Below, piece after piece: positions 45,546 through 57,790 of a DNA stretch of 64,000 nucleotides (position 1 is its first letter; the number at the start of each line of letters is the position of its first letter). Under the pieces are notes generated by a model. The model did not search any database, was not told where the DNA came from, and was given only the letters and a program-made list of their open reading frames with translations. Source of the DNA: Gautieria morchelliformis (Eukaryota; Basidiomycota; Agaricomycetes; Gomphales; Gomphaceae); contig WHVA01000465.1 in the NCBI GenBank assembly GCA_015179125.1, positions 1 through 64,000 of the forward strand, in the 5' to 3' direction. Position numbers and translations under genes: made by a program.

Positions 45546-46661
45546 ATCCATAGATCGTTTATTCCAGTGGGTGCAGATGTTAAGAAGTAACATCGTATCG
45601 CTTGTCCATCTGCGTATTCATTTCAAGGAACGAGTACTGTCGGGGAGTGGGAGTGGCGACCTTGGCGGGTCTGCTGCAGTGGGTTCAAGTTCTTACCATT
45701 TCTTACAGCATGATTTGACCATAATATTTCATTAGGAGGCCGAATTTCTGGAAAGAGATCAAGTCGGCCCATCTCCACTGCCTACTCGCTTCGATTCCGG
45801 CACGTTCAACAATGATGCTTGACTCTGCACGCTCGACTTTGGACACCCGATTATTGCCGTCTAGCTATGATTTTTCTCTCTATTCTGTACTCAATGTTTG
45901 TGCCTACGCTTTGCTATGCGATAGCCCGCCCTGTATTTATGACCTGAAATAAAGTTTATTTGTGGCTATATACAAGTCCCAAAAGCACTTGAATACCACG
46001 CAAAGACCGCTGCCGGCAAGCCACAAAATGCGCTAAAATGTTCATGATCACTACTGAATTTCAGCCCGTGCCGATCAGAGGAAAAAAACTTAAGGTAGCC
46101 AGTTCCAAGCTCCTTTTGAACTTCTTAGCAGTCCCTTATGAACTGATTCTCCAGGCGCCAATTGTACTGATTTTCAGGGGGTACTCTTCCTGCAGTGCAT
46201 TGTGAGCTTGAACTGCTCTCGCACGAATGCCTTCGGCGGGGCATTGAGAATATCGTGGAGATACCAGCATCCCCACATTTTCCATCCAGATCCCAGCTGC
46301 GCGACTGGAAAGGGATGTTGAGCAGCGTTTTTCAATGAAGAACATGGGTGCAGGCGAGAGAAAACCCAGAGGGGTCCTTAGGCCATGCTTGATCTGTTTG
46401 TCCACATTAACACACAGAAGGGCATATGCAGTTTGGTATGAGAGTCTTTGAGTTTCCTTCTCGAAATGTATCCCTAGCTCAGAATAGTACGGCTTTATAG
46501 TAGTAGCACTGATAATAATCATGTGGTTTTATTCTTGAATATTCAAGTATGTTTTCATACTAGTATAAGCATTAGAGAACGGTTGCGTCCACGCTGTACA
46601 TATGCTATATACTGTAGTATTGATACACATGATATGAGATTAGGGACACGCACTTCAAGTG
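45546..46661. other. Mostly no recognisable gene
   Basis: A 128-codon minus-strand frame (46522-46136) with no known motif may be an exon but cannot be supported. 45,730-46,130 looks like non-coding, AT-rich sequence. Confidence 0.4.
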
Positions 46662-48194
46662 ATGGCAAGGTGCGACGCCGCACAGCCTTGGAAGCCGACG
46701 CACCCACAGATGTCAACAGAGTTCGGTGAGTCACTGACCGCCTCTCACTCTCTCACTCTCTCACTCTCCCATCGATCGCCGGCATCGACGAATCCTCTCC
46801 CTCGCAGCCGCCCTCGCCCTCTTCTTCCTTCACTACACCTACGCCTACCAGATCCGGAACACCATCTCCTACGGCTCCCGCCCGCTATGGGACACGCCGG
46901 ACGGCCCGCGGCGCGTCGTCCCGCACTACTACGCGGAAGGCACCACGTTCGACGCACACCACTGTGCGCTGCACGGCTGGACCCTGCGGGACCGCGCGCG
47001 CGCGCCAGAAGTGTGGGACGCGGTGCTGTTCAGCACGGAGCTGGACCTGCTCGAGATACGGAGGCACGAGCTCGACGCCGTCGTCGACAGGTTCTTCATC
47101 ACCGTATGTTCATCGCCGTTTGTGCCTTTTTTCGTTGGTCGCTGACCAAACATGCATGCTCTTCATAGGTACGTTCACGGGCATCCCGAAGGCGCCCGTC
47201 TTTTCGCAGAACCGCGCCTCTTCGCCGGCAAGATCGTCTATAAGCTTAACAGCGTTCGACGTCGAGCGCGACCAGCGCGCTGCGATGACCGGGCTGATCA
47301 ACGCGCATGTCCCCGCGCAGGCGCAGGTGCGCCCGCTTGTCGTCTTCTCGGACGTGGACGAGATACCGGCCGGGAATACCTGCGTCTCATCAAAGCTTGC
47401 GCGGCGACGTCGCCACTGCACCTCCAGATGCGCCACTACATCTACTCGTTCGAGTGGCCGTACGGCTGGGGGAGCTGGCACGCGGAGATACACGAGTGGG
47501 GCGCCCGTGAGCTTTACATGCACTCGAAGGCGACGGACGTCGTGTTGACGGATGCGGGGTGGCATTGCAGGTGCGGCATCTCTCATGGATGGCTGCGACT
47601 GCGACTGCGTGCGCCGCCGGTGGCTGACGTTGACGTTGACGGGCGCTGCAGTTATTGTTTCAGGTATATCCACGAGTTCGTGACGAAAATTCAAGGTGCG
47701 GGTTTTCAATTCCCGGTGGTGACTTTGGCTGGCATTCAATCAATGTACTTATGTGTGGTTTGCGCGTAGGTTTCTCGCACGCCGATCGTATTTGGGGAGA
47801 TCGGTCCCTTCTCTCTCCAGCGAGGATTCAGAAGGTGATATGCGAGGGTACGGATATATTCAACATGTTGCCTAAGGTCTGTCAATACCTCTATTCTACG
47901 CAATCGATACTCATTCTTCATCTCGACCTTCAGGCATATCCCGTACGTCCCGCCAAATATTCACTTAACGTCCTCGACCCAACTGACCCCGCCAACCGAT
48001 TATACAGTACAAAGACATGCTCTCTCTGATGCATCCCGATGCGTAAGCCCCAGTGTCACATGTTCCGAGATCCGTCTATATAGCCAGTCCAGCAGGTTGC
48101 AGAGTGCCGTCGGCTTACCGCAGCACCTCATACGGAACGCGGAAAAGTTCAAATTCTTACTGCCCGGGGGGTGCCAGCGCGCGCCCGAGGACTG
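46662..48194 (+). pseudogene. Fungal GT17-type glycosyltransferase, frameshifted
   Basis: ATG 46662; intron 46726-46807; exon 2 has a membrane-anchor-like ALALFFLHYTYAYQIR, then PLWDTPDGPRRVVPHYYAEG and ELDLLEIRRHELDAVVDRFF. Later come TFTGIPKAPVF, VVFSDVDEIPA (acidic D-x-D), LHLQMRHYIYSFEWPYGWGS, ADRIWGDRSLLSPARIQ and a final exon LRLPQ-like: [20 protein letters not shown], ending [11 protein letters not shown]. This is family 17 (beta-1,4-GlcNAc transferase III-like, Golgi). Several introns (to 48,102) splice cleanly, but the frame changes near 47,215, 47,245 and 47,375. The exons are strikingly GC-rich. It is a pseudogene unless these are sequence errors. Confidence 0.8.
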
Positions 48195-48834
48195 AATCGC
48201 TTTACCGTGAGTAAGGGGTCCGGGTCCGGGTTCGTTGTTCGTCGTCGCACATTTTTACGCCCGCAACGGCTCGCCTTTTTGTCACGTGCGAGTCAGGTGT
48301 AGTGCGTTTATTTGCTAAGGGCCTCTTTCGCGCACCTCTGTTCCAGCGCAGTAAATACCAGCTTTGCGGCCCTCGTCCTCTGTGACGGCGGGTACGGCAC
48401 AGTCCGCCCATATGTCCCGGCTGGGACGTATGGCGAACTCGTACTGGCCACACCAACCCCGACGGAAAGGTTGGACATGCGCCAGCTGCCGTCAAAGGTG
48501 TAGTTCTCACAAATTTACCTTTGTATTTGTTTATGTAACTCAAGCACAGTAGGATGGATGCACGCCAGTCCTAGCCATTACTGTAACAAGATGCGGCGTA
48601 AATTCACGGAAATGGTAACTCTGAACCGAATAAGCCATGCATGTAGTAGTAGCAGGGGCATTGGCAGCTTTCATCTCCTGCCAATGCACCTGGATTACGC
48701 CATGAGCCTCACAGGTGCAGTACCAGTACGCGTCGAAAGCCCCTCTAGATAACGGGCATTAAATTTATATGACCAGCATAGCCCATGCTGAGACCGTAAA
48801 CACGTGACTGTCTTGGAGATCATAGTCGCGCATG
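48195..48834. other. No recognisable gene
   Basis: Intergenic. The duplication GCATG of element D is at 48830-48834. Confidence 0.5.
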
Positions 48835-49058
48835 TGTGGAACGAAGGAGATATAATAGACTTGTTATACTACGATCTCAAGTAGAGCGTTCTGCCTTATA
48901 TGCAAAATATGATGTCCATTGTATTACCAATCTCTTCGAGCTGCTGTGCCGATGCGGTGCCGGTGTACCAGCAACCCGGGGATCGAGAGCGATCTCGAAC
49001 CTCCGGCTAAGTGCGTGCCGGCTCTGCCTTGGCGGTGTCATCATCCCGATTACTAACA
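48835..49058 (-). repeat. 3' LTR of element D
   Basis: TGTGGAACGA to TTACTAACA; the polypurine tract (minus CTGAGGGGGAG) adjoins it at 49059-49070. Confidence 0.93.
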
Positions 49059-49426
49059 CTCCCCCTCAGCGAGAAGTCCCTTCGGTAAAATCCTAATTTC
49101 CCTAATAGATACCTATGTTGATGCATGTCTAGTCCCTTTGTAAATATGTCCGCTACGTTCTCCTTCGTCGGTACGTACGTAAGTGATGCCTCGTGAGAGG
49201 CCACTTTCTCACGGATGAAATGATATGCGACATTGATGTGTTTGGTACGCGCATGATACGTTGCGTCATGCGATAGTGTAATGGCACCTAGGTTGTCTGA
49301 TCGAAGTGACGTGGGCTGGGTTTGATTGATTCCTAGTTCCTCGATAAAACGCCTCAGCCAGATTAATTGCTTGGCGCCCTCGGTAAGTGCCATGTATTCG
49401 GCCTCCGTGGTAGATAGCGCGATCGT
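49059..49426 (-). pseudogene. Element D RNase H C-terminal part
   Basis: TIALSTTEAEYMALTEGAKQLIW to LGKLGFYRRDFSLRG, below the TGA at 49427. It would be continuous with the pol frame but for that one codon (SSKKQ*TIAL). Confidence 0.88.
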
Positions 49427-52126
49427 TCACTGCTTCTTCGAGCTCCATGCAATGGTTCCTCCTCCTAGTATAGCTACATAACCGCTAATAGACAGTGCGT
49501 CGTTTCTATTAGCATAGTCCGAGTCAACGAATATTTCGAGGTCGAGACCAGCGTCTCGTCGGAAGATTATGCCGTCGTCACGTGACCCCTTGAGGTACCT
49601 GAGCGCGTGCTTGATCGCCGTCCAGTGCTCGGTTCCGTAAGTAGTAGTGAATTGGCTCAAGTGTTGTACGGTAAAAGCCAAATCAGGTCGCATGCTGAGT
49701 GCTGCATACATTAGTGATCCGATTGCTTTGGCATAGGGTACTTCAGCAGTTGGACCTGTTGAGTCCATGGGTGTCGTGAGTTTGATCATTTTATGCAGAG
49801 GTGTAGATATGGAATGTGCCGTAGCCATGTTGAATTGATCGAGTATGATGTCGATGTAATGTCCTTGAGACATGATCAGTGTTCCCTCATCCCTATTCCT
49901 CTCAACTCTAATTCCCAAGATTTTCTTCATTTCTCCTAAATCTGTTAAAGGGAATTTTCCATGAAGCTCCTCCTTGAGCTTAACCATCCCTCCTTTGGAA
50001 TCAGCAAATGGTCTGAAGTCATCCACGTATACTGATATGACTTCGATTGAGTCCTTATCTTGCCTGATGTAGACACATTCATCGGCTGTGCTTTGATGGA
50101 AGCTGAGGTCGAGTAGTAATTTGCATAAGCGCTGATGCCAAGCTCGTCCCGATTGTTTGAGTCCGTAGAGCGCTCTGTATATTCTTAGAACGCGTCCAGA
50201 TCCATCATCAAAACCGTCGGGCTGGCGCATGTAGATCTCCTCATCTATGGTTGAATTGAGGTAGGCGCCTTTGACATCCATCATTTCGATTTCCCAATCG
50301 AGTGTGTTTGCAATCGCTAATAGAACACGTAGTGAATCGAATTTGACCACGGGTGAGGTTATCTCGTAGTAATCCATTCCTGGCCTCTGTGTGAATCCTT
50401 GAGCCACAACCCTTGCTTTAGCCTTATTGAATTGTCCGTCCGGTTGTGTTTTGACAGCGTATACCCATCGGCAACCAATAGCTACTCGTCCGGGTGGTAG
50501 TTCTGTTAATTCCCATGTTCCTAATGTCTTGTGTTGGTCCATCTCAATTTCCATCGCTTTCTCCCAGATCGGCGCATCATCACGTGATACCGCCGCTCTG
50601 TAATTCTCAGGTTCAGTGACGATTTCTTTTGTTATGTAAACCTGCTCGGTGCGTCCTGAATTATTCAGTTTCCGGTAATCCGGTCTCTGAGTGATACGCG
50701 CGCTCCGTCGGATCTCTGGAGCTGGCGCTTGTTCAGGTGGATCAGGGACGGGCGTTGTCTGGGGTGATGACTTCTGTGGGGTAGATGTGATCGGGTCTGG
50801 CACATGCTCGCGCGGTGAGTGCTCCCCCTCGAGCGGTGCCGTGTCGTCATCGTCGTTATCTGGGATAGGGTAGAGTCGGTTGTCATTTTCGTCAAATGTA
50901 ATGTTTCTAGATACTTGAACGTGCTTTGAGGCTTTATTGTAGTACCTCCAGGCCTTTGCATGTTCAGCTACTCCGACAAATATATGTTCTTCTGCCTTTG
51001 GATCAAGTTTGGCTCGACGTTGATCCGGCACCATAACCCAGCAATTTGTCCCGAATTCCTCTAGACGTGCTATGTTCGGCTTCTTGCCGAATAGTGCCTG
51101 GAACGGTGTTGCGTCATCTCCAAGCGCTCGCGTGGGTGATCGATTTTTGATATAACACGCGTAAGCCACGGCCTTGGGCCAGAGTATTTTTGGCAGGTTC
51201 TTGGCAAATATCATTGCACGTGCATGCTCGAGTAAGGTCCGGTTGAGTCGTTCGGCGATTCCATTCTGGGCTGGGGAGTATGGAGCTGTGGTCTCCATGA
51301 TAATGCCATATTTTGCACAAAATTCCTTGAAATTTTTATTGACATATTCCCCTCCATTATCCGAGCGAAACCTCTTCAGTTTCTGACCTGTTTGGGTCTC
51401 GAGGAATGCCTTGTACGTCTCAAAGTGTTTGAGCGCTTCATCTTTGGTGCTCCCAAAATAGATTACGGTGTACCTCGATTTGATGTCCGTGAAAGAATAA
51501 AAGTATTTCTCACGCGATGGTCCCTCGGTCTGGGCAGGTCCCCATACATCGGATACTGTTAGGTCACGGACCTGTTCTACAGTGTCCTCGGCTCTTTTGG
51601 GGAACGGCTCCACATGCTGTTTGCCTTGTATGCATGCTTTGCATTGGCTCGGCTCGGTTGACTCGTCGATCTCGAGTCCAGTAACTAGGTCGTTAGATTT
51701 CAACAATTTTATGGAGTTTATGTTGACGTGCCCTAGTATCCTGTGCCATTTGTCCCATGACCGTCCTTTTGCCGCTGCGGCAAAGTCCCGTGCCTCGACT
51801 GATCGAGTGACTCGTGCCTTCATACAGAACAGCCGCCCACGCTTCTGTCCCTGTGCGAAGGTAACTCCGGCGCGTGATTTGAATTCGACGCCGGTGCCTG
51901 AAAATGTGGCCGTGTTGCCCTTATCAGTTAAACGCCCTACGCTGATAAGGTTGTTCGGCGCATCTGGTGCGTGTTTGACGTCACGTAGTTCGATCGTGTT
52001 CGTCTTGGCGCCGATCTTGAATTCCATGTATATAGTGCCTCGGCCTTGTGTATGTAGTACCGCACCGGGTGAAATTCCTTCGATTTCAGATGGTTCCTCG
52101 GCATAGCTAGCGAAATCGTTTCGGCT
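49427..52126 (-). pseudogene. Element D integrase-RT polyprotein
   Basis: 866 codons from 52027, open upstream too. Zinc region HRILGHVNINSIKLL...CKACIQGK; integrase VSDVWGP, RSDNGGEYVNKNF and SPAQNGIAERLNR (D, D, E); a Pro/Asp-rich linker; RT with FTQRPGMDYYEITSPVVKFD, LYGLKQSGRAWHQRL and YVDDF; RNase H start DSDYANRNDALSISGYV. All catalytic residues I can check are present. It is terminated by the TGA at 49427-49429. Confidence 0.93.
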
Positions 52127-53028
52127 TCAAGCTATATGTGTTGTTGCCGCTGAATCGGCTAGCCAGTCAGATGCAGATATAGCACTGTATCCTACCTCCT
52201 TAGATACAAACGCGAAATCCTTTTCTTCCGCTTGTTTAACTGTTTCTTTGTTCCCTGATTTGAACCATTTTGGTGCTTGGCCTTCTTTGCCGCCACCTTT
52301 CACCCAACAGTCCTTCACGTAATGACCCTTCTTGCCGCAATTTCGGCACTTTCCCTTTGTTGCTCCTGAGTCATCTTTCTTGGGCCTGTGACGTTGTTGC
52401 GCCTTAACCGCCGTCTGCCGTGCCGATCCAGCTTTCCGTGCTCGATCCTCATCAAGGACCCGAGCTATTAATATATCAGCTGTTGTCCCGCTCCACTGGC
52501 GTTTACTGCCGTAATAAACGCCGACCAAGAATCTGGTAATGACGTCAGCAACGTGTTCGAGAACTCGGTGTCACTGATGTAATGCCCCCGCGCATTCAAT
52601 TCCTGTTGAATGCCGCGGAGCTTGCGTACGTGCTCCTCCATGTTCGCGCCGTCCTCGGCAAGCGTCCGGAAGAAATCTCTTCGGAGATTTACAATTCCCA
52701 CTGCTCCCTTAGATTCGAATATAGTTTGTAAACTAGTCCATACAGCAAATGCAGACATTGTCTGATTGATGTAAACTAGTTGTTCATCGGCAACTCTGAG
52801 GCAAATCTCTTTTCTAGCTTTCTTGTCCTTCCTTCTCCAATCGTCGATCTCCTGCTGCTCGGTCGCAGTGACGTTGTCGGCATCTGCCGGTCTCGGTTCC
52901 GTCTCCCTGCCGATAGCCATGTCCCACAGATCTAAGTCATCGAGTATCCACTCGAGCCGCCGGCGCCACGCCGCGTAATTATCCCCGTTCAAGGGGTCGA
53001 TCTTGTACGTGTTGTTACTACTCGACAT
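52127..53028 (-). pseudogene. Element D gag-protease
   Basis: MSSSNNTYKIDPLNGDNYAA at 53028. A missing G near 52,488 (CCCGCTCC versus CCCGGCTCC in A) shifts the frame after NASGAG. The following frame has the knuckle CRNCGKKGHYVKDC and protease LADSAATTHIA with catalytic Asp, then TGA at 52127-52129 in place of Arg (HIARS). Confidence 0.92.
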
Positions 53029-53097
53029 CGTCGATCGGTATTGAGTTTGTTGGAGTATAGAGCGTAGTTAGATTTGTAGTAGTTTTAGTTATGCGCG

Positions 53098-53109
53098 GGG
53101 CCCATAACC
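53098..53109 (-). promoter_or_regulatory. Primer-binding site of element D
   Basis: Minus strand GGTTATGGGCCC touches the 5' LTR with no gap. It is a 12-nt complement to the initiator Met tRNA anticodon arm. Confidence 0.7.
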
Positions 53110-53333
53110 TGTGGAACGAAGGAGATATAATAGACTTGTTATACTACGATCTCAAGTAGATCGTTCTGCCTTATATACAAAATATGATGTCCATTGTATT
53201 ACCAATCTCTTCGAGCTGCTGTGCCGATGCGGTGCCGGTGTACCAGCAACCCGGGGATCGAGAGCGATCTCGAACCTCCGGCTAAGTGCGTGCCGGCTCT
53301 GCCTTGGCGGTGTCATCGTCCCGATTACTAACA
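53110..53333 (-). repeat. 5' LTR of element D
   Basis: 224 bp, followed by GCATG at 53334-53338. Confidence 0.93.
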
Positions 53334-53338
53334 GCATG

Positions 53339-55060
53339 TGGGGGCGCCGTACGGTGGAGGTGCACCGTAGTGAGAGGCGGGATATGGTGCACCTGCGTAA
53401 GAAATCAGTCACCGCGCTTATGTGGATATATACCGAGAGCGCTCAGCACTCTACTTCCGACACGCCGATCAGGGCAGAGATTGATGAGCGTGGCGTGATC
53501 GTGATCGCGTGGCGTAATTGACTCCGCGTGGCGTGATCATGATCACGTGGCGCGTGCCTGATCGGGGCCGTGATGCGCCACGTCATCGCGGCTCCCGTCC
53601 ATAAATGGCGATTCTCAATAGCCGTCTATTGCTAGAGTCTTCCTATCCACCCTCCGACCCTAGATTAGCTCTGTCCTGAGCCTCTTCGTCCACCTTCCAC
53701 CATCGTTCCCTCTTCCCACTTTCGGCCCCTGATAGTGTGCGTGTGCAAGTTTGTTTTGCCTGGGCTGGTACCGTCTGCCTCTTGGAACTCCACCTTTCCT
53801 GTGTTCCCTCATTCTCCTTTCCTTCCTGTCTCTCTCCATTCCGCTTCCCGTTCTGCCTCCTACCCCACCCTGTGTCAGTCGGAGGTATGCAGCCGTGGCG
53901 TGGCTAGTGTTGAGCGTAAACAGCTTGCGTTCGACACATGCTTGGAGGGAGGCCTTCGGTGAGATGGATAGCTTATATTTGAAGTGTTCGACCCTCCCTC
54001 ATATTCTCGAGTTGACCTTGTCCACGACGTTCTGGTCAACATAAGCGTAGCATTGACGGAAGGAAAGATGGGGAAAAACCCAGAAAGTGCCTCGACGCCT
54101 ACGTCCAGGACAGAATCATTCTTGAAATGCAGGGCAATGCGATCTACCGTGGAGTTACCGAAGCCAACCAACCAGCCCGCTCTCCGTCGGCTGCTCTCGC
54201 CGCTCCCGACCTCGCCAACACACATTTCCGCCAGTTCCGCCTCTTCCACCCCGCCTCATTCCGTTCTCTATCGCCGTCGAGCCCATCCTTCCGCAAACGA
54301 CGCCACGCCCCTACCGCCTCTCCCACATTGCCCGTCCTCCGCCACCCCCGTTGAGCAGATTGCCTTTATCAACCTTTGCACCTCCTCGCCCGCTGTCCCC
54401 CCACCCCACCAACTTGCATACCCGGCCAGCTATCCGTTTCGATACCCCTCTCCCAACAGGGTGGCCCACACACACACGCCCTCTGTTCTCGAGCCAGGAT
54501 ATCGGTGGTGTCATTGCTTCGGAAGGAGGCACTATGTTTTGTGAGGGTCCACCAGGCGGAGTTGTCGTAGTCTTTGGAGGTTTGGGGCTTGTGCTGGGTA
54601 TGGGGCTTTGAAGTGGCCAGAGTGGGATTTGGCTTAGGGGGCTGGTGAAACGCATTAAATACAGCGGGATTGCGGGGTCATAGAGGGACGCGCTGGCAGG
54701 GAACGGAGGGTGACCCACTTGCGGGCGGATTGGTACTGGACGGTTCGGAAGAGGATGGCCATGGACCCTCTCGGGGCTTGATACGATTTGGAGAAGGATT
54801 TCCTGGGGAAAATACGGTTGCTGACCGTTAAGAGATTACTGATGAAGCGCGATGTGGGGTATTGGAGGGTCTAGGCTGGCTGGAAAAGTTGGGAGGGGAG
54901 ATGGACAGGAGGGACAAGTGCCGCGTTTGGAGGTCTGGTAGCGGACTGCTTTGAGGATGGAACTGGGCACTGGATGTTAAACGTTAACTGACTTCATATC
55001 TAAGTATAAGTGCGGGATAGACCGCCGGGGCTAACTGACTTCAAGTACTTGTGATGATGC
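53339..55060. other. No firmly recognisable gene; GTGGCGTGATC repeats
   Basis: 53490-53560 has several GCGTGGCGTGATC-type direct and inverted repeats (GTGATCATGATCACG is a palindrome). A frame at 53984-54544 (FDPPSYSRVDLVHDVLVNIS, PESASTPTSRTESFLKCRA) may be part of a gene, but its Pro/Ser-rich remainder is low complexity. 54,600-55,060 shows nothing. Confidence 0.45.
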
Positions 55061-55377
55061 ACATGTTGTGGGCACGACAACGGATCCACGAAACTTTGCC
55101 CAGGCGGTGCACAGATGTCACTCACGGAAAGGCACGACACGATATGTACCCTTGTTGCCTCTGAGATACGCACCAGCTGTACTTAGGAAGACGGTCGAGT
55201 ACTTGAACATCGACAGGCGCTTCACATTGACGCCGGGAACACGTGGGCGCCGTGTCAGGTCCGACGGCGGCGCCTCTCGTCGTCTTTTTCCATCTACCAC
55301 CCACCTCAAACACTGTGCACGACAACGTTGGAGGCACTGTGACAGCACCGTAAGTCCACGATCGTTTCTCTAGTGAG

Positions 55378-56430
55378 CCAACTGTTCACTCTCCGCCCAG
55401 AAATATTCCTGCAGGAATCAAAGTTGCTGGAAAGACTCTTTCGTTTGCACTGCTTGTTGCATACTGACTCTTGCCGATCGACAACAGGCCTGAAATGCGA
55501 GCACCTTACCACTGTCGAACTGCTCTCTATATGTCCTAATAACTACTACGTAAAACTCAATGTCGATAAGGATGTGAAGAAGACTGCGTTACCTGCGAGC
55601 GGAAGTACTGCTTCGTGGGATGATTCGTTCTATTTGTGCGTTTATTCCCTGTGTTATCTTCACATAGATCTTAAATCCATGCCCAGCAACGACTTGAATG
55701 AGGGTTCCGTATTAGGAATCGATGTCTACGGGCACCGTATCTTTACACGTGATTACTACATAGGCGGCGGGAGGGAAAGCATTGAGTCGCTGCTTACAGA
55801 AGGAGCAACTGCAGGTCAGTCCTTTTCCCTCGTCGACGGAATGCACATGTAATCATCGAACACGGCAGCCGTTGCTCGCACACTGCGTAAATACCACGAC
55901 GCAGGGAGCATACGTGAGGTACTAACTGTCCTAGAGTTCACCCTCACGTCTTTCGCGACGTCCGACGAGCCGCGGGAGGTCCAGTTGAACAAAGCCGTCA
56001 GCGGAACAAGAGTGGTCAATGATATGAACCCACCGCCGTCTCTAATTCCTTGTGTACAGAATATAGTAAACTGGGTCACTTCGACCACCAATACTATTGG
56101 TCCAATAGTGGCGGCTTGCGATCCCCTCCTGAACAATATCAGGCTGTTTACCGAGATCGCGGATAAGGCCTCCGAGGTACAGTTCAAACACCGGGGGTCT
56201 CTCAGGTCATCTCATTGACACGGTGTGCTCTACTCCTAGGTCCATCCTGGTTCTTGCTCACATGGTACATCTATGGCATACATTAACAGACATAGCTGAC
56301 ATCTGCGGTTGACTCTATTAGACAATCATTGCTCAGATGGACCGGGACGATAGGATCCATGGTCTGGCGAAAATTATTGGAGACACCTATGATTTCTTCC
56401 ATCTGGCAGCAGTGGCAGAGAACCTCAGAT
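55378..56430 (+). pseudogene. C2-domain NLR-type N-terminal remnant
   Basis: Exons encode a C2-like strand set, NNYYVKLNVDKDVKKTALPA then TASWDDSFYL and VLGIDVYGHRIF; after GT-AG introns come NIVNWVTSTTNTIGPIVAAC, LNNIRLFTEIADKASE and AQMDRDDRIHGLAKIIGDTY followed by FFHLAAVAEN. This order (C2 domain, then a helical region) is that of the N-termini of many agaricomycete NACHT-type proteins. It ends at a TAA where R1c homology begins; no NACHT or repeat domain follows. Exon borders were inferred by eye. It is a truncated copy, likely inactive. Confidence 0.6.
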
Positions 56431-57640
56431 TCTAAGGGGATCGATAGGTTGGAGCCCGAGTGGCGAGCTTCGAAGACAAAGCAAGGGGAACACGAAGAAG
56501 CTGGGCGGGTGCATTCCTTGGGGTGCGTTCTCATTCATGCTACTCTTTGCGTTTCTTTCCTGACCCTCTGTCTTCCCATGGGCCCTTTTGCGTTTCCTTT
56601 GTGTCCCTCTTTGAGTTCTCTTTGCGATGCGTGTCTTATTCGGATATTCCTTTGTAACGTCCACTTCGAGACGTGTGCGATGACTGGTTGAGATATGTTG
56701 ATTTGTGAGTCTTGACGCACGTCTCCAAGTTCCGGTATCCTCCAGCGTCACCTATGCGTTGCGCGCGATGGGAAATTATGCTGTGAACGTGTGCTACTCA
56801 GCGTGATAAGAAGGACGTCTAACAGCAGAGATCAGGCACACTTTGGGTCGCATTGCGGATGTGTATGACAGACTGACCATCGACGCGATGCGGGTGCATT
56901 TGGAGACAAGCGTTGGAGGCCATCTTCGGCACGAATGGTATGCGGACAAGCTAATGTCATGGAAGGGGGTCTATCAACAGGCGATGCAGAATCCGTCGCG
57001 TTGGTTCAACTCCATAGGACGCGAGCTTGTGAGGGGTTCGATTCAGGCCTCCGGAGACTGTTGTGCGCGATGGACCGTCAGCCAGGATAGGGTTGCGCAT
57101 CCGATGTCCTGTCGATGTTCTGCCTGCCCGTATAGTGCATGTCTGTCACGGAAGGTCGTTCTTCGTAAACATCATCACTATCCCTCACCTCAAGGCTCCT
57201 CAGTAAGTATACCGACCCTTACATAATTCACCGGTACTTACTAACAGTTACATTGCCACGTGTGATGAGTTGCAACCGAGAGGGTAATGTGGCACCACGC
57301 GCTGCCGGGAGCCAAGAATAGAAACAGGGGATGGATTCAAAGATCAGAGCAACCGCGCGCTTCTCGGGATGTGTTGATCGGGTTGCAAGCTTCTGGACTT
57401 CGGCTTCCTAAGCTGATGCGTGCCTGGTGGCGTTGCGTGGCAGCGAAGTGGTCTGCGCGCTTCTGGAGGTGGGTTGATCGACAGGTTGGCCTTGCAATGC
57501 TTCTGGGCTTCTGCTTCATAAGATGATGCGTGCCTTGTGGCGTGGCCTGCCTGCGCGCTTGACGTGAATCGAGCCTATATGGGTATAGCATCAATACGTC
57601 TGATGCCCGATCGATCACTGAGCGATCACTTTGATCGCAT
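56413..57640 (+). repeat. Dispersed repeat R1, copy c (uninterrupted)
   Basis: The only R1 copy without a large insertion. It contains the pre-integration equivalents of the A target (ATCAT at ~57,167) and, two bases off, of the B target. A conserved frame (GRIADVYDRLTIDAMRVHLE, HLRHEWYADK) lies at 56821-56975. Within 57,350-57,540 a GCGCGCTTCT...GCTTCTGCTTCATAAG block is duplicated. Confidence 0.82.
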
Positions 57641-57654
57641 GGCGGCGAACTTGA

Positions 57655-57790
57655 TCTGTTAATTCGGCTTCGGGTTCCTGGCTACATCTTACGTCACTTC
57701 CTCGTTCTCTTGTTAACTTTGGCGCTGCGGCGCTTCTGTCCCTGTCAAACGGAATTTGGCGCTGGATGCTTCCCGTTTGCAGTACCTAAG
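57655..57790 (+). repeat. Second copy of the 130-bp repeat of 9977-10110
   Basis: CGGCTTCGGGTTCCTGGCTA and GGAATTTGGCGCTGG in the same order. 57,790-58,068 after it shows no recognisable feature. Confidence 0.6.

Larger units (their letters stand above)
48835..53333 (-). mobile_element. Ty1/copia element D (best-preserved copy)
   Basis: 4,499 bp, minus orientation; 224-bp LTRs at 48835-49058 and 53110-53333 differing at three positions by eye; duplication GCATG at 48830-48834 and 53334-53338. It has no nested insertions. Only three lesions break the polyprotein: a 1-base deletion near 52,488 and TGA codons at 52127-52129 and 49427-49429, both from CGA. Its length and content make it the reference for A, C and E. 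Confidence 0.96.

Noticed and set aside
53984-54544. Possible gene with Pro/Ser-rich product
   Set aside because: The first 60 residues look plausible, but there is no family, no clear start and a low-complexity tail; left as unassigned.
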